The position numbers and the translations under genes were made by a program. This document shows, piece after piece, positions 54,906 to 61,684 of a stretch of 64,000 nucleotides of DNA (its first letter is position 1; each line of letters opens with the position of its first letter). The stretch comes from JAJDAT01 sp964344185 (GTDB lineage: Bacteria; Nitrospinota; Nitrospinia; Nitrospinales; JAJDAT01), in assembly GCA_964344185.1 (NCBI GenBank), contig CAYFMN010000015.1:34179-98178 (forward strand), given 5' to 3'. The notes beneath the pieces are model-generated. The model saw only the letters and a list, made by a program, of their open reading frames with translations, ran no database searches and was not told the DNA's origin.

Positions 54906-54923
54906 ATAATGGCATGCCATTAT
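54906..54923 (-). promoter_or_regulatory. 18-bp palindromic operator ATAATGGCATGCCATTAT
   Basis: A perfect palindrome between a TATAAT -10 box (minus strand, 54942-54937) and the RHH gene start at 54876, so it would cover the start of transcription. It shares TAATxGCATGCxATTA with the palindrome at 52524-52539. RHH dimers bind this kind of short symmetric site. Confidence 0.65.
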
Positions 54924-55035
54924 GCTATTATCAGCTATTATAATCGGGTACATTATGCCCTTTTCCCTCCAAAAGAACAATTCCCGCTCTGTTTGCTGAA
55001 ATTATTAGTTATAAGGTAGGTTTTAACTAATTGGC

Positions 55036-55350
55036 TTAGTCAAAGAACTTCATGAATGCGGCGAGAAGACCCACAGCGCCAATCATAGCGGTATATATTT
55101 TGGTGGTTAGTCGCTGCTCTGATAGAGCAATATCTTTTCTTATGCTCGTTGTCTCGCTTTCAAGCTTTGCATCAAGCTTCTCAATATCAAACTTAACCGC
55201 CCGCTTCAAAACATCCAAATCCGTTTTAGTGGCAACATTATCTCGAACCGCCGCAGAAATAATATCGATAATCATTTTGGCCTGATCATCGGTAAAGCCC
55301 ACTTCCTTGAGCTTCTGGCTTGAAACTAATGTATCTAAAACTTGCGTCAT
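55036..55350 (-). CDS. DUF1640-type coiled-coil membrane protein (copy 1)
   Basis: 104 residues from ATG 55350. The N-terminal helix LKEVGFTDDQAKMIIDII, then ATKTDLDVLKRAVKFDIEKL, a coiled coil, and the C-terminal transmembrane helix IYTAMIGAVGLLAAFMKFFD match the DUF1640/CCDC90-like group. An upstream ATG (55386) overlaps the -10 box of the promoter, so it cannot be the start. Its last about 25 residues are almost the same as those of copy 2. Function unknown; such genes are common on mobile elements. Confidence 0.72.
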   Translation of the reverse strand: MTQVLDTLVSSQKLKEVGFTDDQAKMIIDIISAAVRDNVATKTDLDVLKRAVKFDIEKLDAKLESETTSIRKDIALSEQRLTTKIYTAMIGAVGLLAAFMKFFD

Positions 55351-55384
55351 ACTCTTTTCTAACTCTATTTCCACCCTTAAGCTC

Positions 55385-55413
55385 ATTATGGGATCGGATA
55401 GTCGAAATTACAA
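55385..55413 (-). promoter_or_regulatory. Promoter of DUF1640 copy 1
   Basis: On the minus strand: TTGTAA (55413-55408), a 17-base spacer, CATAAT (55390-55385). The block from TTGTAA to CATAAT is repeated with few changes at 55807-55835 and, in the other orientation with a different spacer, at 55884-55912. Confidence 0.6.
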
Positions 55414-55519
55414 GCCCCCTATCAATCTGCGCTTTTTCAACAGAAGATATTTGAAGTCACAGTTTGTGATATCAAGTTTTCCTTTTTTACTTAAGTTAGG
55501 TGACCGAGTTATTAAAAAC

Positions 55520-55768
55520 CTAGTCAAAGAACTTCATGAACGCGGCGAGTAAAGTCACGGTTCCGATCATCGCTGTATAGATTCTATTGGTTAGCCGTTG
55601 TTCTAGGATTTCAAGCTTTGTAGCTTGCCTTTCTTCAGATTCCATCAGATCGCTTTTTGTTGCGACATTTTGAAGGTGGGAGGCAAAAAGAAGGACAAGT
55701 CCCTCAGCAAGCTCGTCTTTAAAGCCTAATTCTTGAAGCCTATTCTTAAAGGTTAGCGTATCAATCAA
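55520..55768 (-). CDS. DUF1640-type coiled-coil membrane protein (copy 2)
   Basis: 82 residues: LTFKNRLQELGFKDELAEGL, ATKSDLMESEERQATKLEIL, then the transmembrane C-terminus IYTAMIGTVTLLAAFMKFFD shared with copy 1. It is shorter than copy 1 because the coiled coil has fewer heptads. The upstream promoter is a duplicate of that of copy 1, so gene and control region were duplicated together. Confidence 0.72.
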   Translation of the reverse strand: MIDTLTFKNRLQELGFKDELAEGLVLLFASHLQNVATKSDLMESEERQATKLEILEQRLTNRIYTAMIGTVTLLAAFMKFFD

Positions 55769-55806
55769 TTTCCAAACTTTCCATTACCGCTCAAAACCAC
55801 TTTTTT

Positions 55807-55835
55807 ATTATGGGATCGGAGATTCGAAATTACAA
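55807..55835 (-). promoter_or_regulatory. Promoter of DUF1640 copy 2
   Basis: TTGTAA (55835-55830), 17 bases, CATAAT (55812-55807) on the minus strand. The spacer GGATCGGAGATTCGAAA (plus-strand reading) differs from that of copy 1 at only two positions. Confidence 0.6.
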
Positions 55836-55883
55836 GTCCCCAAAAAATCACTCTATCTACCCCTTAAGGTTTTCTACCCATAG

Positions 55884-55912
55884 TTGTAATTTTGTCACTG
55901 GATACCCATAAT
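55884..55912 (+). promoter_or_regulatory. Rightward promoter of the same type, towards the coupling-protein gene
   Basis: TTGTAA (55884-55889), 17 bases, CATAAT (55907-55912). The boxes are identical to those of the two DUF1640 promoters but the spacer differs. It would give a leader of about 190 bases before the gene at 56113. Confidence 0.5.
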
Positions 55913-55951
55913 TAAAGTAGCCCATAGGGAAGGTTGCCGCCCAGGTAAAAA

Positions 55952-56114
55952 GAGTGTTGAATTCCGATACAAGAGCGACAACCCTCTTTCATATTACCTT
56001 ACCAAACAAAATTTTCAACACTGTTCAAAATTGTATTATCTTTAGTTTTCGCCTGTTAGTTGTGGCGTTTATGCACCACTCCATAAGTAGTTACAAAACA
56101 GGAGAGTGTTGAAT
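55952..56114. repeat. GAGTGTTGAAT motif repeats upstream of the coupling-protein gene
   Basis: GAGTGTTGAAT occurs at 55952-55962 and 56104-56114, overlapping the start codon of the gene at 56113; a near copy in inverse orientation lies at about 56012-56022. A third exact copy is at 60893-60903 in front of the excisionase-like gene. The copies at 56104 and 60893 are both preceded by CCATAAGTAG. This suggests a shared regulator or RNA element. Confidence 0.5.
56060..56087 (+). promoter_or_regulatory. Possible second promoter before the coupling-protein gene
   Basis: TTGTGG (56060-56065), a 16-base spacer, CATAAG (56082-56087), ending 25 bases before the ATG at 56113. It is weaker than the promoter at 55884 but better placed. 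Confidence 0.4.
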
Positions 56115-57670
56115 GAAAGCTATAAACGGGCTTTGGCGTGCCTTGAAACGCCTTGTTTTTGGCGCACCCGCTTATGCGGTGCTGGCGGGAATCTGTTACG
56201 GCTTGCTTTCCGGCTGGCCCTTCCTTAAAACGGCATTACTGGCTGTTTTGGGGCTTTTCTTTGGGTTCCTCCTCGTTAAAACCATCTACGAAGGTATCCG
56301 TTGCTTTAAGGACACAGGTAACGCTTATGGGTCGGCAACGTTTGCCACAAAAGAAAACCTTAAAGCCGCGGGATTATTAAGAAACCAAGGGCCAATAATC
56401 GGCAAAGCCCTGGGGCGATTCCTGCGCTTTGATAAACCAGGTCATCTACTGACTTTTGCGCCAACTCGCTCCGGCAAGGGTGTAGGTAACGTTATTCCGA
56501 ATCTGCTGGATCATCCGGGGTCTGTTGTGGTCACAGACATTAAGGGTGAGAACTACTCTATCACCAAGCGGCATCGCAAAACCTTTGGACCTGTGTTTGC
56601 TTTTGCGCCCCATGAAGCGAAAACGGCGCGGTATAATCCTCTGGATTTCATCCGCATCGGCACACCGGACGAACTGGATGATGCATCCTTGATCGCAGAT
56701 ATGCTGGTTATTCCGCAAAATCATGAGGATAATTTTTGGGATCGGGAGGCAAAAAATCTTTTAATTCTGTTCATCCTCTATGTGGTCCACTGTTTTCCGC
56801 GTGAAGCGGCCAATCTAGGAACCGTTCGCCACCTTCTGCAACAAAACCGCGAGGACTTTGACTTAACTATAGAAGACATGAAAGTGTCTTCTCATTCCAT
56901 TGTTCGGCGCATTGCGGCGNNNNNNNNNNGCGGGTTTTTCGCAAAAAGAGGACAAAGAACGCTCCGGCGTTATTTCCACTGCTTCAGGTTATGTGGCCCT
57001 ATGGGACAGCCCCAGAATGGCGCATTTAACATCTCGGTCTGATCTGGATTTACGGGATTTAAAGAATGATATCATATCCTTATACTTGATTGTGCCACCG
57101 GAACTGGTAGACGTGTACAAGCCGTTTTTAAGACTCATGGTAGGCTTGAGTCTGGCGGCCATGACCAGAAACCGAACGCGTCCACCAGCAGACGTGCTTT
57201 TTGTCCTGGATGAATTCGCCGCTTTGGATCGCATGCGCCCCATTGAAAAGGGGATCGGCTACCTTGCCGGATACAATGTACGTCTTTGGCTGTTCCTTCA
57301 GGACTTAAGCCAGTTACAGGAAACCTATAAGAAGTGGCGGTCTTTCATTGCCAACTGCGCCGTTCGGCAAGTCTTTAATGTGCAAGATGCGACAACCGCG
57401 CAAATGGTGTCAGAGATGCTGGGCAATGAAACGGTGAAGGTGGAAAGCCGCAATCGGTCACGGCATTGGCTGATAACGCCGTTTAATTCGAGTTACGGTG
57501 ATAGTGTCTATGAAACCGGACGGCCTTTGCTCAGCCCTGACGCGATCATGATTATGCCGCAAGACAAGCAGATTCTTTTCGTCCAAGGCACCCGCCCCAT
57601 CCTGGCCGAAAAAATCCGCTACTTCGAAGACAAAACCTTCAAAGGTAAATGGGATCGGTGGGAAGGCTGA
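56113..57670 (+). CDS. VirD4/TraG-type conjugative coupling ATPase (contains assembly gap)
   Basis: A type IV coupling protein that feeds relaxase-bound DNA to a type IV secretion channel. Two N-terminal transmembrane helices (about 14-32 and 38-57), Walker A APTRSGKGVGN (near 117), FAFAPHEAKTARYNPLDFI, Walker B VLFVLDEFAAL, then YLAGYNVRLWLFLQDLSQL. Ten Ns at 56920-56929 interrupt it near residue 270. The frames before and after the gap differ by the 10 bases, and simply removing them gives an in-frame RIAA-AGFSQKEDKERSG, as expected for the family. So the gene is probably intact, about 515 residues. No relaxase or T4SS genes are in the window. Confidence 0.9.
56920..56929. other. Assembly gap (10 Ns)
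   Basis: Ten unresolved bases inside the coupling-protein gene. The flanks read GCGGCG before and GCGGG after. Closing the gap without any bases keeps the frame and the family consensus, so the true gap may be zero or a short overlap. Confidence 0.95.
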
Positions 57671-57691
57671 GGCCTTCCCTTTTTGATTTAT

Positions 57692-57967
57692 TTAAGTACT
57701 GATTTTTTCTTCAGAGTGACCACATTCTGAACATTCGAAGGTGTTATTTGTTCCTCCCAAGTTCCCAAATATTTTATCTTTCTCACTCTTAACTATCCGA
57801 AAGGTAAACTCACCACAACTGGGACATCTATTTCCTTTTGCTTTCGGTTTTGCTTCAAGTTCCGCAACCCTCCTTTCCAGCTCTGCTACACGATCTGGTA
57901 ATCCTTGTAATACTTTCCATATTGAAACCTTATCCAATACAGCTAAAACATCCTTTACGCCAATCAT
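57692..57967 (-). CDS. Coiled-coil zinc-ribbon protein
   Basis: 91 residues from ATG 57967: MIGVKDVLAVLDKVSIWKVL, then a short coiled coil (LPDRVAELERRVAELEA), then a zinc ribbon with CPSCGEFTF and CSECGHSEEK. Similar proteins occur in phages and integrative elements and may bind DNA or membranes; function unknown. It is antiparallel to the coupling-protein gene and ends 21 bases from it. Confidence 0.65.
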   Translation of the reverse strand: MIGVKDVLAVLDKVSIWKVLQGLPDRVAELERRVAELEAKPKAKGNRCPSCGEFTFRIVKSEKDKIFGNLGGTNNTFECSECGHSEEKIST

Positions 57968-58157
57968 ATTAATTTTTTCACACCTTTTCTTAGGTTTACT
58001 ATTTCGCACACTGATAAAATTTTTAGAAACACCAGAACACCGCTCCTAGATAAGGGTTCAGAAGTAATGAAAAGAAAGAACTCCCTGACGTTCAGGAACT
58101 TCGAGCTAGCTATTTAAAACCTTAGAGAAGCAACATTGCACTGAAAAACTGCCAGAT

Positions 58158-58685
58158 TTATTTAACCTCTTGTGAAACAATAGGCTCATTTGTTGTTATC
58201 AATTTATTTTTTGCTAATTTCAAAAAAGCCGAATACTTTTGGAAAACTTCGGCTGAAAGTTCATTTAATTTATCTCCTGTCTCCAAATCATCCTCTGGAT
58301 CGCCATATTTTCTACATCTAATTTCGAAATCATACCTGTCGCTATTCGTTTTTCGGCATTTTCTCATTGCTAAATCCAACATTGAAGACGTAGTTTCTTT
58401 TACCTTCATTATGTGTTTTTGAAGATCTTGATCGTGAAAATGATTTTCGGGATTATCCGTAAACTTCTCTATTGCTTCATAAAATTCGATCAAAAAGCTT
58501 GAAGAAAAAGCATCTCTAAAATCCCAATCCTTAAAAAATAAGCTAACTTGATCAAATGGAGCAATTTTTTCCGTTAAAAGTTTGTAGCTTTCTAAATCTG
58601 ATTTCTTTTGTAATCTTTTTTTTTCGGAAAAGAAGTTCCCTAAAAACTGTAGAGCCGATGTAAAAGGCTTTATAATCTCAATCAT
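58158..58685 (-). CDS. Unknown protein, 175 residues
   Basis: No recognised family. From ATG 58685 the product starts MIEIIKPFTSALQFLGNFFS and continues as a charged, mostly helical chain (KKSDLESYKLLTEKIAPFDQ; DLQKHIMKVKETTSSMLDLA). A longer frame to 58742 would overlap the coupling-protein remnant on the other strand, so the shorter start is preferred. It is cargo between two copies of the coupling-protein 3' end. Confidence 0.55.
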   Translation of the reverse strand: MIEIIKPFTSALQFLGNFFSEKKRLQKKSDLESYKLLTEKIAPFDQVSLFFKDWDFRDAFSSSFLIEFYEAIEKFTDNPENHFHDQDLQKHIMKVKETTSSMLDLAMRKCRKTNSDRYDFEIRCRKYGDPEDDLETGDKLNELSAEVFQKYSAFLKLAKNKLITTNEPIVSQEVK

Positions 58686-58724
58686 TTGTTTCCTAAAAAT
58701 GAATACGTTAAGGTACACCCCATT

Positions 58725-58793
58725 ATGGTCGAAAAATTCCACTACTTAGAAAATAAAGCCTTCAAGGCCAAATGGGATAGACAGGAGGAATAA
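58725..58793 (+). pseudogene. Remnant of a coupling-protein 3' end
   Basis: The frame MVEKFHYLENKAFKAKWD then RQEE and stop closely matches the C-terminus of the intact coupling protein, AEKIRYFEDKTFKGKWD then RWEG and stop (57610-57670). Only about 21 codons remain. It shows that a second, diverged coupling-protein gene once ended here, and that the block 57.67-58.72 kb was inserted or exchanged between two such ends. Confidence 0.75.
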
Positions 58794-58859
58794 AACATTT
58801 CCTTTTTTTTCGTTATGGAACTATTTTACAGAACAATTGGGCGTCAGCTAATTAAGTAG

Positions 58860-59225
58860 TTATTTCCGCTTTGGCAGTAATTTAAGACGACCATTAGGTT
58901 GTTCCGAAGCTGTTCTGCCTCGCGGAATAGCAAGAACACGCCCATCAGAACCTTGGCGCGATGTATAACCTTTTGGAATTGGCACTACACGACCATCCTT
59001 TCCTTGGCGGCCAGTTCCTCCTGGAGGTATTGCCACAACCCTACCATCAGAACCTTGGCGCGATGTATAACCTTTTGGAATTGGCACTACACGACCATCT
59101 TTTCCTTGGCGGCCAGTTCCTCCTGGAGGTATTGCCACAATCCTACCATCAGAACCTTGGCGCGATGTATAGCCTTTTGGGATTTTTATCTTTCGCTTAT
59201 CGGAACCTGTTCTATAAGTATGCAT
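58860..59225 (-). CDS. Gly/Arg/Pro-rich repeat protein
   Basis: 121 residues made of a 34-residue repeat that itself consists of two 17-residue halves: GYTSRQGSDGRVVAIPP and GGTGRQGKDGRVVPIPK. Each half has the pattern G-R-x-G-x-D-G-R-x-x-x-I-P. Two full repeats plus degenerate ends are present. It is strongly basic, without signal peptide or membrane helix. Family not recognised; similar short beta-repeat proteins are found on mobile elements. The repeats are nearly identical in DNA, so copy number may vary. Confidence 0.6.
   Translation of the reverse strand: MHTYRTGSDKRKIKIPKGYTSRQGSDGRIVAIPPGGTGRQGKDGRVVPIPKGYTSRQGSDGRVVAIPPGGTGRQGKDGRVVPIPKGYTSRQGSDGRVLAIPRGRTASEQPNGRLKLLPKRK
58942..59185. 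repeat. 102-bp tandem repeat inside the repeat-protein gene
   Basis: The block beginning CCTTGGCGCGATGTATA recurs at 58951, 59053 and 59155, an exact period of 102 bases (34 codons). The copies differ at only a few positions, so the expansion is recent or maintained by gene conversion. Confidence 0.85.
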
Positions 59226-59402
59226 TGGGTCTTTTTTTATTTGTAAGAAGTTTTTGAATCAGACATCAATATTTGCACTACCAAAATAATAACATATTTA
59301 AACATTTAATTGTTTTACCAATTATTTTTGGACATTACAGCGACCTCATAACGATTAGAGTTATATTTTTTTAATAAATTAAAAAGATTTCCATATCAAC
59401 AG

Positions 59403-59423
59403 TTGGTCCAAATTTGGTCCAAA
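59403..59423 (+). repeat. Left pair of TTGGTCCAAA repeats (integrase arm sites)
   Basis: TTGGTCCAAA at 59403-59412 and 59414-59423, 11 bases apart. It matches the pair at 59633-59653 on the other side of the tRNA-Thr core, and mirrors the layout of the GTGGCAAAT pair at 42941. Confidence 0.7.
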
Positions 59424-59425
59424 TC

Positions 59426-59463
59426 AAAAAAAAAATAAAAAACCTCCCTTCGAAAAGTGGCGG
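59426..59463 (-). terminator. Rho-independent terminator after the tRNA-Thr fragment
   Basis: Minus strand: stem CCGCCACTT, loop TTCG, AAGGGAGG (one mismatch and one bulge), then TTTTTTATTTTTTTTTT. It lies just downstream of the encoded CCA, equivalent to the terminator at 42973-43005. Confidence 0.7.
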
Positions 59464-59469
59464 ATGATA

Positions 59470-59513
59470 TGGTGCCGACGAGGGGACTCGAACTCCTGAC
59501 CTGATGATTACAA
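59470..59513 (-). tRNA. 3' fragment of tRNA-Thr(TGT), attachment-site core
   Basis: Minus strand: GATTTGTAATCATCAGG (anticodon TGT), AGGAGTTCGAGTCCCCT (T arm, one mismatch in the stem), CGTCGGCACCA (acceptor with CCA). The 5' half is missing, so this is a core sequence and not a working tRNA. It lies 209 bases from the integrase start, between two pairs of arm-type repeats. Confidence 0.82.
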
Positions 59514-59632
59514 ATCAATCAACACCCTACTCTCGCCATCGACCTTCAATAATAATAAATAACAATTTCAAAAACTTGTTCAACTTTGTCAATTGATCGC
59601 ATTAGGTAAAAATTGGCGATTTTTGAAGCTTA

Positions 59633-59653
59633 CTGGTCCAAAATTGGTCCAAA
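59633..59653 (+). repeat. Right pair of TTGGTCCAAA repeats (integrase arm sites)
   Basis: CTGGTCCAAA at 59633-59642 and TTGGTCCAAA at 59644-59653, again 11 bases apart, 69 bases before the integrase start. With the left pair it brackets the tRNA-Thr core as in an attP site. Confidence 0.7.
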
Positions 59654-59721
59654 TCTTCTTGCTAAAACTGTTGGAAACATTATAATTATTGATATAGGGA
59701 TAATAGCGCAAGTATGAAAAG

Positions 59722-60828
59722 TTGGCAACAATTGATAAGCGAGAAGGTAAAACCGGAATCACTTACAGGGTGCGTATCCGGGTGCAAGGCTTTCCTGACA
59801 AAATAAAAACATTTAAACGGCTTACGGATGCTAGAGAATGGGCGCAAGAAACGGAGCGGTCCATTAAACGAGGAGAATTCAATAATGTTCTTAAAGAATC
59901 TAAGAACCATACGCTTAGTGAGCTAATTGGCCGATATAAGTCGGAAATACTTCCAAATAAGGCACCGGGAACACAACATTCTGAAAATTGCTTTCTTAAA
60001 TGGTGGGAAGAAGAACTTGGAAGCTATGCCCTTTCCTATATAGACTCAGAGCTTATTTCTCAAAAAATGCGGAAACTCTCCGACTCAGGAGATGGTCGGC
60101 AAAAATTAAAGAAGGGTGAAACTCAGAAAAAACCACGATCGAAAAGAACGTTACAGCTTTATAGAGGGCAAATAGATATCCTCTTTAAACACGCCAAACA
60201 ATGGGGATGGGTTGCAAGTAATCCGGTAGATGGCGTCAACAAGATTACTAAGATCAATAATGCTCGCGTTCGTTTCCTTGATGATAATGAACGGGAAGCA
60301 CTCCTTAAAGCCTGCGAAGAAAGCCCGAACTCTCTTCTTTATCCTATAGTTATCTTCGCCCTGTCAACTGGTGCGCGTTTAGGGGAAATCACAAAGCTCA
60401 CCTTGAAAGACATTGACCTGAAAAGAGAAGTTGCTATTTTGCGCGATACCAAAAATGGAGAAACACGCTCCATTCCAATCGTCCAAAAGTTAAAAGAAAT
60501 TCTAACCGAGCACATTAAAACTCTGGATCGCTTTTACAAGGATCGCAATGTAAAAATAAAATGGTTATTTCCTCGCCGAGACGGTCTTAAGCCAATCGAT
60601 ATTCGCAAAGCCTGGACCAATGCGCGGGATGAAGCGGAAATCGAAGATTTCCGCTTCCACGATCTGCGGCACAGCGCGGCCAGTTATTTAGCCATGAACG
60701 GTGCAACCCTATTGGAAATAGCGGCTGTTCTGGGCCACAAAACCCTGCAAATGGTTAAACGCTATTCCCATCTAAGTGAAAATCACACCAAGAGCATTGT
60801 CGAAAAGATGAATAAGAAAATTTTTTAA
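59722..60828 (+). CDS. int: Tyrosine recombinase (phage/ICE integrase)
   Basis: 368 residues. There is an N-terminal arm-binding domain (MATIDKREGKTGITYRVRIR), a SAM-like core-binding domain (about 62-165) and a catalytic domain. The catalytic residues can be read as Arg219 (STGARLGEI), Lys244 (RDTKNGETR), His313 and Arg316 (FHDLRHSAAS), His339 (LGHKT) and nucleophile Tyr348 (MVKRYSHL). All are present, so it should be active. The TTG start has only a weak ribosome binding site. Its likely target is the tRNA-Thr 3' end beside it. Confidence 0.93.
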   Translation: MATIDKREGKTGITYRVRIRVQGFPDKIKTFKRLTDAREWAQETERSIKRGEFNNVLKESKNHTLSELIGRYKSEILPNKAPGTQHSENCFLKWWEEELGSYALSYIDSELISQKMRKLSDSGDGRQKLKKGETQKKPRSKRTLQLYRGQIDILFKHAKQWGWVASNPVDGVNKITKINNARVRFLDDNEREALLKACEESPNSLLYPIVIFALSTGARLGEITKLTLKDIDLKREVAILRDTKNGETRSIPIVQKLKEILTEHIKTLDRFYKDRNVKIKWLFPRRDGLKPIDIRKAWTNARDEAEIEDFRFHDLRHSAASYLAMNGATLLEIAAVLGHKTLQMVKRYSHLSENHTKSIVEKMNKKIF

Positions 60829-60922
60829 AGTTTCTTCCTCTTCAAACTGATAGCAAAGAATTAATGCTTGCAACCATAAGTAGATAGATTTTGAGTGTTG
60901 AATAGACTTTTTAGGCATTGTT

Positions 60923-61135
60923 ATGGTTGATTATAAAAACTTGCGGACGGTCAAGCAGATCGCACAAAAGGCGTATCCCATTATTACAGAAGGGAAATTG
61001 CGCTGGTGGATTTTTCATGCGGAAAAGAATGGACTTGGTAAAGCCATTGTCCGCATTGGCGGGCGTGTCTATATTGACCGGGACGCGTTCAATGAATGGC
61101 TTGAACATAAACGGGACGAACCGATTTCAGAATAA
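60923..61135 (+). CDS. Excisionase-like helix-turn-helix protein
   Basis: 70 residues of the small winged-helix group used as excisionases or recombination directionality factors: LRTVKQIAQKAYPIITEGKL, RWWIFHAEKNGLGKAIVRIG, GRVYIDRDAFNEWLEHKRD. It lies 94 bases downstream of the integrase on the same strand. The upstream region carries CCATAAGTAG and GAGTGTTGAAT, also found before the coupling-protein gene. It is intact, unlike its functional analogue at 42721. Confidence 0.75.
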   Translation: MVDYKNLRTVKQIAQKAYPIITEGKLRWWIFHAEKNGLGKAIVRIGGRVYIDRDAFNEWLEHKRDEPISE

Positions 61136-61140
61136 CCGCC

Positions 61141-61204
61141 TGCAAAACCTTTAGAGCAGAAAGCAGCGAAAACTCTTGAAGATGCGAGGAGCGAAACGCC
61201 TTAG
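61141..61204 (+). repeat. Hairpin-bearing repeat, copy A
   Basis: About 64 bases, similar to 62690-62752. Shared core: AGAGC-GAA-GC-G, then ACTCTTGA-GA-GCGAGG and a small hairpin ending in CCTTAG. The hairpin here is AGGaGCG-AAA-CGCCT (61187-61201). It starts directly after the excisionase-like gene. It may be an RNA element or a recombination remnant. Confidence 0.5.
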
Positions 61205-61262
61205 GAAAAAAGAATTTAAGAATTTAAAAACTTTCTTTTTCATTTCAAAGTATTCTGATAAC

Positions 61263-61278
61263 ATGTCTAAATAGACAT
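61263..61278. promoter_or_regulatory. Inverted repeat ATGTCTA-AA-TAGACAT, probable toxin-antitoxin operator
   Basis: Seven-base arms around two central bases, ending 9 bases before the -35 box of the promoter for the HigBA pair. XRE antitoxins such as HigA commonly bind such palindromes to repress their own operon. Confidence 0.6.
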
Positions 61279-61287
61279 ATTTAAAGC

Positions 61288-61316
61288 TTGCAATCATATG
61301 GCGGTATAGCCATAAT
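61288..61316 (+). promoter_or_regulatory. Promoter of the HigBA operon
   Basis: TTGCAA (61288-61293), 17 bases, CATAAT (61311-61316). The boxes are like those of the DUF1640 and coupling-protein promoters in this element. The start of transcription would be about ten bases before the toxin start. Confidence 0.6.
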
Positions 61317-61333
61317 AAAAAGAGGGTGGGTAA

Positions 61334-61684
61334 ATTAAGAATTTAGTTTGGGTTGGAGATGCCAAGAAGAGGTTGAAGGAGTTTCCGAGACAGGTACAAA
61401 AGGATATTGGCTATGCACTTCAGTTTGCCGAGGTTGATGATATACACCCGTCGGCAAAACATCTGAAGGGTTTTAAACCAACAATTATGGAGATAGTAGC
61501 AGACTATAGAACAGACACTTTTAGAGCGGTTTATACAACTAAAATTGGAAAAACGGTTTATGTCTTGCATTGTTTTCAAAAGAAATCAAAGACAGGAATT
61601 AAAACGCCAAAAAAAGAAACAGATATGATTGAGGCTCGTTTAAAACAAGCCATAGCAATAGATAAGGAGAGAAAGAATGCCTAA
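61334..61684 (+). CDS. higB: HigB/RelE-family toxin (phage-derived Gp49-like)
   Basis: A ribosome-dependent mRNA interferase-type toxin. Motifs: WVGDAKKRLKEFPRQVQKDI, GYALQFAE, FRAVYTTKIGKTVYVLHCFQKKSKTGIKT. The family N-terminus (VWxGxxxxxLKxFP) lies upstream of the first NTG codon in frame (TTG 61373). The only room for the full start is between the stop at 61331-61333 and the domain, so a rare ATT at 61334, with GAGGG 7 bases upstream, is the most likely start; product about 116 residues. The antitoxin gene overlaps its end by 8 bases. Confidence 0.8.
   Translation: MKNLVWVGDAKKRLKEFPRQVQKDIGYALQFAEVDDIHPSAKHLKGFKPTIMEIVADYRTDTFRAVYTTKIGKTVYVLHCFQKKSKTGIKTPKKETDMIEARLKQAIAIDKERKNA

Noticed and set aside
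58942..59185. CRISPR array
   Set aside because: The repeats are contiguous 102-base units in frame with a coding sequence, without unique spacers and without cas genes.
58899..59257. Plus-strand coding frames over the repeat region
   Set aside because: The minus-strand product has a clear peptide repeat with conserved Gly, Asp and Pro positions; the plus-strand frames are its shadows.
59470..59513. Complete tRNA-Thr gene
   Set aside because: The 5' half is missing and one T-stem pair is mismatched; it is an attachment core only.
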